From assembly GCF_001427525.1 (NCBI RefSeq), contig NZ_LMGU01000001.1, positions 1,149,788 through 1,213,787 on the forward strand: 64,000 bases of DNA, read 5' to 3'. The first letter of the stretch is position 1. Each line of letters opens with the position of its first letter. Positions 1 through 7,947 of this stretch are shown in pieces. The notes beneath the pieces were generated by a model. That model was not told the DNA's origin. It made no database searches and worked only from the letters and a program-made list of their open reading frames with translations. The translations under genes were made by a program, and so were the position numbers. This stretch comes from Microbacterium sp. Root61. GTDB taxonomy: Bacteria > Actinomycetota > Actinomycetes > Actinomycetales > Microbacteriaceae.

Positions 1-149
1 CGGTGCTCTTCCTGGGGCAGATGGTCGCACAGATCGCGACCGCCGACACCACCCGCGACGACGTCGTCGGCTACATCACCGGCACCAAGACCATGGGCGG
101 CATCGAGCACATGGGCACATCCACGATCGTGACAGGAGGGGCGGCATGA
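1..149 (+). CDS. Sugar ABC transporter ATP-binding protein, C-terminal end (partial)
   Basis: An open frame runs from the window edge (first full codon at base 3) to a TGA at 147-149. Only the last 48 residues are visible. They include QIATADTTRDDVVGYITG, which resembles the extreme C-terminus of XylG/RbsA-type ATPases of carbohydrate ABC importers. The stop overlaps the start of the following permease (ATGA), so the two are translationally coupled. The family assignment rests on this tail plus the downstream XylH-like permease. The protein would energise sugar uptake at the inner face of the membrane. The nucleotide-binding motifs lie outside the window. Confidence 0.7.
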   Translation, partial: VLFLGQMVAQIATADTTRDDVVGYITGTKTMGGIEHMGTSTIVTGGAA

Positions 150-1417
150 GCAGCAATGCGACCCGCACCGCAGCGGGCCCGGATCCCGTTGTGGGCGATC
201 TGATCGGCAGCGGTGTCGAGGGCGGCCTGACCGACCAGATGCAGGCCTGGTGGCAGCGCGTGCGCGGCGGCGACATGGGCGCGTTGCCGGCCATCGGCGG
301 ACTCGTCGTCCTCGGCATCCTGTTCTCGATCCTCAGCCCGTTCTTCCTCACCGAGCGCAACTTCGCCAACCTGCTCAACCAGGCTGCGAGTCTCGTCGTG
401 CTCGGCATGGCCCTCGTGTTCGTGCTGCTGCTGGGCGAGATCGACCTGTCCGCGGGCGTCACCGGCGGTGTCGGCATGGCACTGTTCGTCGTGCTGAACG
501 CGCAGTTCGGCATTCCCTGGCCGCTCGCCCTGCTGATCGGCTTCGGCTTCGGCTTCCTCACCGGCGCGTTGATAGGTTTCTTCGTGGCCAGGATCGGGAT
601 CCCGTCGTTCGTCGTGACATTGGGCTTGTTCCTCGGGTTCCAAGGCCTCGCGCTCGTCATCATCGGTCCCGGCGGCCTCTACCGCCTCGAGGTGCCGGAG
701 CTCGTCGCACTGCAGAACGGCAACCTCCCGGTGTGGGCGGGCTGGGCGATGCTCGCCGTCATGCTGCTCGTCTCGGCCGGAACATCCTTCTGGGATCGCT
801 CACGTCGCACCGCGGCCGGCGTGCCCAACCGCGCCGTGTCGCTCGTCTTCATCAAGCTGGGCGTGATCGCCGTCCTCGGCGGCGCCGTCGTCTACATCCT
901 GAATCAGGACCGTGGACAGTCGGTGAACGCCGTCCAGGGCGTGCCGGTGATCGTGCCGATCGTGCTGGTGATCCTGTGGATCGGCACCTTCGTGCTGGAC
1001 CGCACGAAGTTCGGGCGCTACATCTACGCGATCGGCGGCAACGCCGAGGCGGCCCGCCGCTCCGGCGTCAAGGTGCGCTGGGTCAAGTGGTGGGCGTTCG
1101 TGATCTGCTCGAGCCTCGCTGTCGCATCCGCTCTGTTCAGCGTCGCGCGCGTCGGATCCGTGGATGCCACCGTCGGACGCGACATCGTCCTGAGCGGTGT
1201 GGCGGCGGCGGTCGTCGGCGGTGTCAGCCTGTTCGGCGGACGCGGTCGACTGCTGCACGCGGCGATCGGTGCGCTGGTGATCGCCGTCATCACGAACGGT
1301 CTGGGCCTGCTCAACCTGCCGGCCGGCATCAACCTGCTGGTCACCGGCGGTGTGCTGATCCTGGCCGCGACCGTCGACGCCCTGTCGCGACTGCGCTCGG
1401 GTGGGGCGCGCACCTAG
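146..1417 (+). CDS. Sugar ABC transporter permease (XylH/BPD_transp_2 family)
   Basis: This 423-residue protein has a hydrophilic N-terminus of about 45 residues followed by roughly ten hydrophobic segments. The LLNQAASLVVLGMALVFVLL and LGEIDLSAG stretch (about residues 75-110) is the signature of XylH/RbsC-type carbohydrate permeases. The conserved cytoplasmic loop GRYIYAIGGNAEAARRSGV lies near residue 300. It overlaps the ATPase gene by 4 bp and is probably the last gene of a sugar-import operon, because a strong hairpin follows the stop. The sugar cannot be told from sequence; xylose or a related pentose is a guess from family similarity only. Confidence 0.88.
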   Translation: MSSNATRTAAGPDPVVGDLIGSGVEGGLTDQMQAWWQRVRGGDMGALPAIGGLVVLGILFSILSPFFLTERNFANLLNQAASLVVLGMALVFVLLLGEIDLSAGVTGGVGMALFVVLNAQFGIPWPLALLIGFGFGFLTGALIGFFVARIGIPSFVVTLGLFLGFQGLALVIIGPGGLYRLEVPELVALQNGNLPVWAGWAMLAVMLLVSAGTSFWDRSRRTAAGVPNRAVSLVFIKLGVIAVLGGAVVYILNQDRGQSVNAVQGVPVIVPIVLVILWIGTFVLDRTKFGRYIYAIGGNAEAARRSGVKVRWVKWWAFVICSSLAVASALFSVARVGSVDATVGRDIVLSGVAAAVVGGVSLFGGRGRLLHAAIGALVIAVITNGLGLLNLPAGINLLVTGGVLILAATVDALSRLRSGGART

Positions 1418-1429
1418 CTGCGCTCAAGA

Positions 1430-1467
1430 GACGAGGGGCCGGGTCGCGCGCGATCCGGCCCCTCGTC
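1430..1467 (+). terminator. Rho-independent-type terminator after the sugar permease
   Basis: A 13-bp perfect stem (1430-1442 pairing with 1455-1467) with a 12-nt loop starts 12 nt after the permease stop. The stem is GC-rich and followed by only a short T-containing tail (GTTCTGG), as is common in actinobacterial terminators. Confidence 0.7.
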
Positions 1468-1486
1468 GTTCTGGTAGACACGAAGG

Positions 1487-1993
1487 ATGCAGCACTCCCC
1501 CGTTCTCGACGTCGGTCTCGCGACGCCCGCCGACGTCCCCGGCATCCTCGACGTGCAGGAGGAGAATCTGCCCGAGAACGGCGGCAGTCTCTCGGCGCGC
1601 TTCACACCGGAGTGGTTCGCGCAGGCGATCGCGAACGAGACTCTCATCGTCGCCCGATGCGACGACCACATCGCCGGCTACGTCGCGTTCACGTCCCGCG
1701 ACGCGCAGTCGCACGTGCCGATCATTCAGGCGATGCTCCGTGCCGAGCCGCACCCCGACGCGTATGTGCACGGCCCGATCTGCGTCGCGAAGGCCGACAG
1801 GCGCCGCGGCGTCGCGGCGCTCCTGTTCGCAGCACAGCGTGAAGTCATGGACCACGCCGCCGTCTGCGCCTTCATCCGCCAGGACAACGAGGCATCCCGC
1901 GCCGCGCATCGCCGCATGGGGATGCGCGAGACCGCGCTGTTCGAGCACGACGGCGTGACGTACGTCCTGGTCGAGGCGTCCGCGACGACCTGA
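1487..1993 (+). CDS. GNAT family N-acetyltransferase
   Basis: 168 residues with a GNAT fold pattern. The acetyl-CoA-binding motif A region is around residues 95-115 (ICVAKADRRRGVAALLF, a variant of the R/Q-x-x-G-x-G/A loop), and a C-terminal segment with RQDNEASRAAHRRMGM is typical of the last helices of the domain. It would transfer an acetyl group from acetyl-CoA to an amine; the substrate is unknown. It stands alone just after the ABC operon terminator and is convergent with the next gene, with 7 bp between stops. Confidence 0.75.
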   Translation: MQHSPVLDVGLATPADVPGILDVQEENLPENGGSLSARFTPEWFAQAIANETLIVARCDDHIAGYVAFTSRDAQSHVPIIQAMLRAEPHPDAYVHGPICVAKADRRRGVAALLFAAQREVMDHAAVCAFIRQDNEASRAAHRRMGMRETALFEHDGVTYVLVEASATT

Positions 1994-2000
1994 CGTGGTC

Positions 2001-2630
2001 CTAGGTGCCGCGGATGGTGCCCGGGGCGACGTGCGAGAGCACGCGCGGCCAGACCTCCGTGAGACCCAGCGCCTTCGCGCCGGCACCGGCGCGCGGCACC
2101 ATCTCGACGCGGGCGTCCGAGAGATGATCCCGGTGCCAGGATGCCGAGGCCGCCCCCGCGTCGCCATCCCCCTGGCCGTTGAGGAGGAGGGTTTTGGCGC
2201 GTACGCGCGCGAGGATCCCGGCGCCTTCGTCCCGATCGAGCGCGCTGCTCGGAGCCGGAACCCCGACCAGCGCGAAGCGGTCGGCGCGCTCGCCCAGCTC
2301 GCACACGAACAGCGCGCTGAAGGCGGCCGCGGCCCCGACGCCGACGACGCCGACCGTCGCTCCGTCGGGCACCTCCTCGACGACGAGCTCGTCCAGGCTC
2401 GCCACCGCGAGCTCGGCCGGCGTCTCTCCGCGGTAGGCCCCCGGGTCCGACAGCTCGGCCGGCGTCACCTGGACGGCGATGATCCGCACGTCCCTTCGGA
2501 TCGTGGTCGGGGGATCGGGATCCAGGATCGCGGCCGGCCCGGTGCGGAGCACGAAAACGGTTCGGGCCGCCCCCGGGGTTCCGAAGATCCGGAAGGACAG
2601 CTCGGTGCCAGGCCCCTGCGCACGCGTCAT
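2001..2630 (-). CDS. Alpha/beta-hydrolase-like protein lacking the nucleophile serine
   Basis: 209 residues from the ATG at 2628-2630. I chose this start because the longer frame upstream has no hydrolase-like sequence and would run into the divergent gene. The order of strands and the phrase RAKTLLLNGQGDGDAG near the C-terminus (acid-loop position) recall alpha/beta hydrolases. At the nucleophile elbow, however, the protein reads VGVVGVGAAAAF, with no Ser/Cys/Asp in the G-x-S-x-G position. It is therefore likely non-catalytic or a divergent relative. It is transcribed divergently from the methyltransferase, with 61 bp between the starts. Confidence 0.55.
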   Translation of the reverse strand: MTRAQGPGTELSFRIFGTPGAARTVFVLRTGPAAILDPDPPTTIRRDVRIIAVQVTPAELSDPGAYRGETPAELAVASLDELVVEEVPDGATVGVVGVGAAAAFSALFVCELGERADRFALVGVPAPSSALDRDEGAGILARVRAKTLLLNGQGDGDAGAASASWHRDHLSDARVEMVPRAGAGAKALGLTEVWPRVLSHVAPGTIRGT

Positions 2631-2691
2631 GCACACAATCCTGGCACTCCGTCGTCCGCAGCGGACCCCCACGCGGGGTACCGTCGTTGCT

Positions 2692-3798
2692 GTGCCTCTC
2701 CCTTTCGATGACCTCAGCCGCTGGCCCGACCACGAGTCCCCCGAGCTGCTGGCGTCGGACGCCGCCGACCGCCTCATCCTCGACGAATCCGTCGACGCGT
2801 GCGATGCGACGGCTCCCGGCGAGATCGTCGTCCTCGGCGATCACTACGGCGCACTGACCCTGGCGGCCGCATACGACGGTGCACGCGGCATCCGCGTCCA
2901 CCAGGACATGCTGAGCGCCGAGCGCGCGCTCGCCGCGAATGCCGTGACCACCGAGCTGACCGGCACCTTCACGAGCATGCCCCTGGATGCCTCGCTGGTG
3001 GCCGGTGCACGGGTCGTGCTGCTGCGACTCCCCCGTTCTCTGGCTGCGCTGCGTGACTACGCGTCGCTGATCGCCGCGCACGCGCATTCCGATGTCGTCG
3101 TGTTCGCCGGCGGGCGACTCAAGCACATGACGACGTCGATGAACGACGTGCTGCGCGAGTTCTTCACCACCGTCGATGTCACCCACGCCCGGCAGAAGTC
3201 GCGCGTGCTGATCGCCCGCGGACCGCACGACGGTGTCGATCCGGCACCGCGGATGCAGCAGCATGCGGGTCTGCTCACCGTCTGCGCGTTCGGCGGAGCA
3301 TTCGCCGACACTTCGATCGACATCGGCACGCGGCTGCTCGTGGAGAACCTGCCGGAGCAGCTGCCCGCCGAGGCCATCGACCTCGCGTGCGGCACCGGCG
3401 TGGTCGCGGCGATGATGGCGCTGCGGAACCCCGACGTGCGCGTCTACGCGACGGACCAGTCCGCCGCGGCAGTGGCCTCGACGGCCGCGACCGTCGCCGC
3501 GAACGGCGTCGCGGACCGGGTCACGATCGTGCGCGACGATGCGCTATCACTGCGAGCGGATGCGAGCGCGGACTTCATCGCGCTCAACCCTCCGTTCCAC
3601 GTGGGTGCCGCTATCCACGAGGGTGCCGCGCTCCCGCTCTTCACGGATGCCGCACGCGTGCTGCGTTCGGGCGGCGAGCTGTGGACGGTGTGGAACTCAC
3701 CGCTGCAGTACCGCGCCGCACTGGAGCGCATCGTGGGTCCGACGCGGCAGATCGTGCGCAACGCCAAGTTCACCGTCACCGCCTCGACGAGGCGATAG
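2692..3798 (+). CDS. Class I SAM-dependent methyltransferase, RsmC/RlmG-like
   Basis: 368 residues from a GTG at 2692; upstream in-frame codons belong to the divergent gene region. The protein has an N-terminal pseudo-methyltransferase half and a C-terminal catalytic half. SAM motif I is IDLACGTGVVAAMMA (about residues 225-240), and the amino-methylating signature NPPFH follows (about residue 300). This two-domain layout and the NPPFH motif are those of RsmC/RlmG, which methylate guanine N2 in 16S or 23S rRNA. The exact rRNA target cannot be decided here. It is convergent with the DNA ligase gene, with 4 bp between. Confidence 0.8.
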   Translation: MPLPFDDLSRWPDHESPELLASDAADRLILDESVDACDATAPGEIVVLGDHYGALTLAAAYDGARGIRVHQDMLSAERALAANAVTTELTGTFTSMPLDASLVAGARVVLLRLPRSLAALRDYASLIAAHAHSDVVVFAGGRLKHMTTSMNDVLREFFTTVDVTHARQKSRVLIARGPHDGVDPAPRMQQHAGLLTVCAFGGAFADTSIDIGTRLLVENLPEQLPAEAIDLACGTGVVAAMMALRNPDVRVYATDQSAAAVASTAATVAANGVADRVTIVRDDALSLRADASADFIALNPPFHVGAAIHEGAALPLFTDAARVLRSGGELWTVWNSPLQYRAALERIVGPTRQIVRNAKFTVTASTRR

Positions 3799-3802
3799 GG
3801 AC

Positions 3803-5326
3803 TCACTCCCGCAGCAGCGCCCGCAGGGTCTGGATCGTGTCGGCCTCGGCTGCGGACTTGTCGGGTCGATAGGTCTTGACCCGGGCGAACCGCAGCGCGA
3901 CACCGCCCGGGTAGCGCGACGAGCGTTGCACGCCGTCGATCGCGATCTCCACGACCGTCACCGGTGCGACGTGGACCGTGTGGGCCGTGCTTGCGGTCTC
4001 GATCAGCGGGAACTGCTCGGTCTGCCACCGCAGCAGGTCATCTGTCAGCCCCTTGAAGGTCTTGCCGACCATCACGAACTCGCCGGGTTCGCCGAACTCG
4101 CCGACGGGGTCGAGCGCGCCGAGGTGCAGGTTGGACAGCCAGCCGACCCGGCGTCCCGACCCCCATTCCGCCGCGAGCACCACCAGGTCGAACGTGTGGA
4201 CCGGCTTCACCTTGACCCAGCTCGCGCCGCGCCGTCCGGCGGCGTAGGGCGCATCGAGGGCCTTGACGACGACGCCCTCGTGGCGGGCCGCCAGCGCCTC
4301 GCGCGACAGCGACTCCGCGGCATCCGGATCGTCCGTCACGATGCCGGGCATGCGCAGTGGGCCGACCACACGGTCGAGCTCGGCGAGCCGCACGGACAGC
4401 GGCTCATCGAGCAGGTCCCGTCCGTCGACGTGCAGGATGTCGAAGAACCACGGGCGCAGGACCAGATCACGTGAGGACTCCGAACCGAACCGCGCCATCG
4501 TGTCCTGGAACGCACGTGGGCCGCCGTCCTCGTCGAGCGACAGCGTCTCGCCGTCGAGGATCAGCGACTGCGCGGGCAGCGCGCGCGCCGCCTCGACGAT
4601 CTCGGGCACCCGGTGGGTGATGTCGGCGAGGTTGCGTGTGAAGACGCGGACCTCGTCGCCGTCGCGGTGCACCTGGATGCGCGCCCCGTCGAGCTTGTAC
4701 TCGACCGACGCGAGACCGGTGATCTCCATCGCCGCGGCGGCGGTCGGGGCGGTGGAGGCGAGCATCGGCATCACGGGCCGGCCGACGACGAGACCGACCG
4801 CCGCGAGCTCTTCCGCGGTGCCGGTGAGGGCGAGGCGCGCGGTCTCGCCGAGGTCGCCGGACAGCATCGCCGCACGCCGGACGGTCGCCGCATCCCTCCC
4901 GGATGCCGCGACGATCGCGTCGATCATCACGCCCTCCAGGGCGCCGGTGCGCAGCTCGCCCAGGATGACGCGGGTCAGGAACCGCCACTCGTCGGCCGTT
5001 GCGCGCGAAGCGATAGCGCGCAGCTCCTCACTGCGAACCGCGACCGATCCTGATCCGGATGCCGCGACCAGCCGGGCGAGGAAGGCGTCGACCTCACCGA
5101 TGGTCAGGGTGGGCTCCGCAGCGTGCGCGACCTCCAGCGTCGTGAGTCCGCGCCATCCGACTCCGACCCGCCCCTGCCGTGGCTTCGCGATGAGGAAGCC
5201 GACCGCGACCGGGATCTCCTCGGGCTCGAGCAGGGAGAGCACGTCGGCGAGCGCGGCGACCTTGGCCTTACGCGAGGCCGTGGCGGCCACCACCTCGGAC
5301 GCGGCGACGAGCTCGGTGAGCAGCAT
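3803..5326 (-). CDS. ATP-dependent DNA ligase (actinobacterial LigB type)
   Basis: 507 residues from the ATG at 5324-5326. The adenylated lysine motif I is K211 in EYKLDGARIQVHRDG. Motif III (SLILDGETLSLD), motif IV (HEGVVVKAL) and motif V (SWVKVKP) follow in order, and the N-terminal 200 residues form a DNA-binding domain. The length matches the roughly 507-aa monofunctional ligases of actinobacteria, which coexist with the essential NAD-dependent LigA and act in repair. No Ku or LigD partner is next to it. The end is 4 bp from the convergent methyltransferase gene. Confidence 0.92.
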   Translation of the reverse strand: MLLTELVAASEVVAATASRKAKVAALADVLSLLEPEEIPVAVGFLIAKPRQGRVGVGWRGLTTLEVAHAAEPTLTIGEVDAFLARLVAASGSGSVAVRSEELRAIASRATADEWRFLTRVILGELRTGALEGVMIDAIVAASGRDAATVRRAAMLSGDLGETARLALTGTAEELAAVGLVVGRPVMPMLASTAPTAAAAMEITGLASVEYKLDGARIQVHRDGDEVRVFTRNLADITHRVPEIVEAARALPAQSLILDGETLSLDEDGGPRAFQDTMARFGSESSRDLVLRPWFFDILHVDGRDLLDEPLSVRLAELDRVVGPLRMPGIVTDDPDAAESLSREALAARHEGVVVKALDAPYAAGRRGASWVKVKPVHTFDLVVLAAEWGSGRRVGWLSNLHLGALDPVGEFGEPGEFVMVGKTFKGLTDDLLRWQTEQFPLIETASTAHTVHVAPVTVVEIAIDGVQRSSRYPGGVALRFARVKTYRPDKSAAEADTIQTLRALLRE

Positions 5327-5402
5327 CCTCGGATTCTCGCACCGGGGTCGGACAGACGCGAGCTCTGCAGGGCGTGCAGGCCTCGACCCGCAACCCCGCG
5401 TG

Positions 5403-6272
5403 TCAGCCGAGCAGTCGCGCGACCTCGCCGACACCGGCCATGAACTCCTCGAGTCCGGGTTCATCGTCGGTCGGCTGCAGGATCACCGATGTCACGCCCG
5501 CCTCGAAGAACGGCAGCACTGCACGGGAGACCTCCTCCGGCGTCCCGGCCACCACGAGGCCGGGCTCGGGCTCGACCTTCCACCGCGTGACCTCGGCGTC
5601 CGCGCGCTCCTGCGCACCGTCGCCGAAGGCACAGATGAGGAACACGACCAGCGGTCGATCGCCACCGCGGTCCGCGGCATCCGCCCCCTGCCCGACCAGC
5701 TCGCGGGCCTCGCGGATGCGTCGCGGCGACCACCCCGCCGGCAGCACCGTGCCGTCGGCCACCTCGCCCGTGAGGCGCAGCGTCTTGGGCCCCTCACCCG
5801 CCGCGATGATCGCGGGGGCCTGCACCGGCGGCCAGTCCAGCCGCACGTGGTCGAGCGTGACGTATCGACCGGCAGTCGTGACCTCTTCACCGGCCAGCAG
5901 GGCACGCAGCGCCGGCACGTACTCCCGCATCAGCGTCAGCGGTGAGGCGACACGGGCGCCGACCTGGCCCATCCACGGCAGCACGCCGTGCCCGACACCG
6001 GGGATGAGGCGCCCGGGGAACAGCCGCTCGATCGTCGCGATCTCCATCGCGGTGAGGGCGACGTTGCGCAGCGGCATCGGCGAGACCCCGATGCCGACCG
6101 TGAGCCGCTCGGTCCAGGCGAGGACAGCGGATGCCGCGGCGAACGCCGACTCGCGGAAGCAGTCCTCCCACAGCCACAGCTCCGGCACGCCCGCGGCTTC
6201 GGCGGCCAGCGCGGCCGCGCGCAGGTGTTCCGGCGGGAAGGAGGGAGTGAAGATCGCACCGATGCGTCGCAT
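5403..6272 (-). CDS. LLM class (luciferase-like, probably F420-dependent) oxidoreductase
   Basis: 289 residues from the ATG at 6270-6272. The N-terminus MRRIGAIFTPSFPPEHL, followed by AEAAGVPELWLWEDCF, is the first beta-alpha unit of the luciferase-like TIM barrel. TVGIGVSPMPLRNVA and ERLFPGRLIPGVGHGV are further family blocks. Such proteins in actinobacteria usually use coenzyme F420, sometimes FMN; the substrate is unknown. A second LLM protein lies at 11.3 kb. It is divergent from the molybdenum-oxidoreductase operon, with about 96 bp between. Confidence 0.82.
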   Translation of the reverse strand: MRRIGAIFTPSFPPEHLRAAALAAEAAGVPELWLWEDCFRESAFAAASAVLAWTERLTVGIGVSPMPLRNVALTAMEIATIERLFPGRLIPGVGHGVLPWMGQVGARVASPLTLMREYVPALRALLAGEEVTTAGRYVTLDHVRLDWPPVQAPAIIAAGEGPKTLRLTGEVADGTVLPAGWSPRRIREARELVGQGADAADRGGDRPLVVFLICAFGDGAQERADAEVTRWKVEPEPGLVVAGTPEEVSRAVLPFFEAGVTSVILQPTDDEPGLEEFMAGVGEVARLLG

Positions 6273-6368
6273 AGTCCCACTCTGCCAGGAGAAACCGACA
6301 CGCACCGAGAAGCAGGCTGTTGCGCCGGACCGCCCGTGGCTAGTGTGATCCCCGACGGAAGGGGTCGC

Positions 6369-6959
6369 ATGTCCTTCATCACCCGAGGCTTCACCGGTAG
6401 ATCCCGCGATCGCGATCCGCGGCTGCCACCGGGCCAGACGATCGTGTCGGACTGGCCGGTCCTGTCCGCCGGGCCGACGCCGCAGATCGAGCCCGCCGAG
6501 TGGGAGTTCGTCGTCACCACCGAGAACGGGCGGCATCGGTGGGGCTGGGACGACTTCCGGGCGCTCGGCATCGAAGACATCACGACCGACATCCATTGCG
6601 TGACGCACTGGTCCAAGCTGGAAATGCCGTGGCGCGGAGTGCCGCTCGATCGGGTGTTCGCCGAGGTCGAGACCGACCACGACTACGTCATGGCGCACTC
6701 CTACGGCGGCTACACGACGAACGTGCCCCTCGACGATCTGCTCGACGGCAAAGCCTGGGTCGCATTCGAGGCGGACGGCGAGCCGCTCGATCCGGAGCAC
6801 GGTGGGCCGGCGCGGCTCCTGGTGCCGCATCTGTATTTCTGGAAGAGCGCCAAATGGGTGCGCGGGCTGGTCACGATGCCCACCGACGACCCCGGATTCT
6901 GGGAGCAGAACGGCTACCACCTGCACGGCGACCCGTGGCAGGAGGAGCGCTATTGGTGA
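6369..6959 (+). CDS. Cytosolic sulfite-oxidase-like molybdopterin oxidoreductase
   Basis: 196 residues, starting at the ATG at 6369. The stretch TTDIHCVTHWSKLEMPWRGV holds the molybdenum-ligating Cys (C77) of the sulfite oxidase/MsrP (YedY) fold. There is no Tat or Sec signal, so it should work in the cytoplasm, unlike MsrP. Its stop overlaps the next start, and the third gene overlaps the second, giving a tight three-gene operon of Mo enzyme, flavin reductase and DUF6510-like zinc ribbon. The likely role is reduction or oxidation of a small oxo-compound with electrons exchanged through the flavoprotein. The substrate is unknown. Confidence 0.82.
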   Translation: MSFITRGFTGRSRDRDPRLPPGQTIVSDWPVLSAGPTPQIEPAEWEFVVTTENGRHRWGWDDFRALGIEDITTDIHCVTHWSKLEMPWRGVPLDRVFAEVETDHDYVMAHSYGGYTTNVPLDDLLDGKAWVAFEADGEPLDPEHGGPARLLVPHLYFWKSAKWVRGLVTMPTDDPGFWEQNGYHLHGDPWQEERYW

Positions 6960-7696
6960 CGCGGCGCCCCGCGTCGTGGCACACCGCCACCGTCACCTCC
7001 ACCCGTCCTGAGACCGGCACGGCCCGACGCATCGAGTTCGACGTGCCGACCTGGCCGGGCAACGACGCTGGCGCGCATGTCGACGTGCGCCTCACCGCGC
7101 CGGACGGGTATCAGGCGACCCGCTCGTACTCGCTCGCCTCCTCGGGCGACGATCATCGTGTCGTCCTGGCCGTGGATGAACTTCCCGACGGCGAGGTCTC
7201 GCCGTTCCTGGTCCGTGATCTCCAAGTCGGTGATCGGCTCGAGCTGCACGGCCCCCTCGGCCGATTCTTCGTCTGGACCCCGACCGACCAGCTCCCGCCA
7301 CGCCCCGTGCAGCTCATCGCGGGCGGCTCCGGTGTGGTCCCCCTGTTCGCGATGGCCGATGCGCACGCGCGGGCGGGGGACGACACCGGGTTTCGCCTGC
7401 TCTACTCGGTGCGCACCCCGGATGACGTCTTCTTCCGGCCCGAGCTCACCGCCCTCGCGATCGGGGCGCTGCGGCTCGACTACATCTACACGCGCCGGGC
7501 CCCGCGCGACTGGCCCGCCCCCGCGGGACGGCTCACGCGGGAGGTGCTGACGGCGCGCGCCTGGGACGCGGCATCCGAGCCCCTCATCTATGTGTGCGGG
7601 CCTACGGCGTTCGTGGAGACCGTCGCCGACTGGCTGCAGGCGGCCGGTCATGCGGCGGAGCGCATCCGCACCGAGAGATTCGGAGGCACCCGATGA
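6956..7696 (+). CDS. Ferredoxin/flavodoxin-reductase-type FAD-NAD(P)H oxidoreductase
   Basis: 246 residues from the GTG at 6956, overlapping the upstream stop (GTGA). The FAD-binding motif RSYS is at residues 56-59, the pyridine-nucleotide motif IAGGSGVVPLF around 119-129, and the CGPTAFVETV block near 218. No 2Fe-2S domain follows the FAD/NAD module; the protein ends at RTERFGGTR. It most likely shuttles electrons between NAD(P)H and the sulfite-oxidase-like enzyme encoded just upstream. The coupling of reading frames supports a stoichiometric pair. An in-frame TTG at 6953 is an alternative start. Confidence 0.85.
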   Translation: MTRRPASWHTATVTSTRPETGTARRIEFDVPTWPGNDAGAHVDVRLTAPDGYQATRSYSLASSGDDHRVVLAVDELPDGEVSPFLVRDLQVGDRLELHGPLGRFFVWTPTDQLPPRPVQLIAGGSGVVPLFAMADAHARAGDDTGFRLLYSVRTPDDVFFRPELTALAIGALRLDYIYTRRAPRDWPAPAGRLTREVLTARAWDAASEPLIYVCGPTAFVETVADWLQAAGHAAERIRTERFGGTR

Positions 7697-7947
7697 CCCA
7701 CATCGACGGCAACATGCTCGCCGGGCCCCTGGCCGACGTGCTCGGCTTCGACCCGACGGACCGCACGGCGCGCTGCGCCCACTGCGGAGCGACCGCGCCG
7801 GTCGCCACCGCGATGGTCTACGCGACCGCGATGGGCACGGTCGCCCGTTGCATGACGTGCGCCGGCGTGCTCGCGGTGATCGTCCGTGCCGACGACGGAC
7901 GCGCCTGGTTCGGGATGCCTGGCGTCACTGCTCTCGAGATCTCATGA
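7693..7947 (+). CDS. DUF6510-type small zinc-ribbon protein
   Basis: 84 residues, with its ATG overlapping the reductase stop (ATGA at 7693-7696). Two CxxC pairs (C28-x-x-C31 and C53-x-x-C56) form a likely zinc ribbon. The overall pattern matches the small actinobacterial DUF6510 proteins, named from memory. In this operon it may be an assembly or electron-transfer accessory of the Mo enzyme; that role is inference from context only. Its last 23 bp overlap the convergent epimerase-like gene. Confidence 0.65.
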   Translation: MTHIDGNMLAGPLADVLGFDPTDRTARCAHCGATAPVATAMVYATAMGTVARCMTCAGVLAVIVRADDGRAWFGMPGVTALEIS

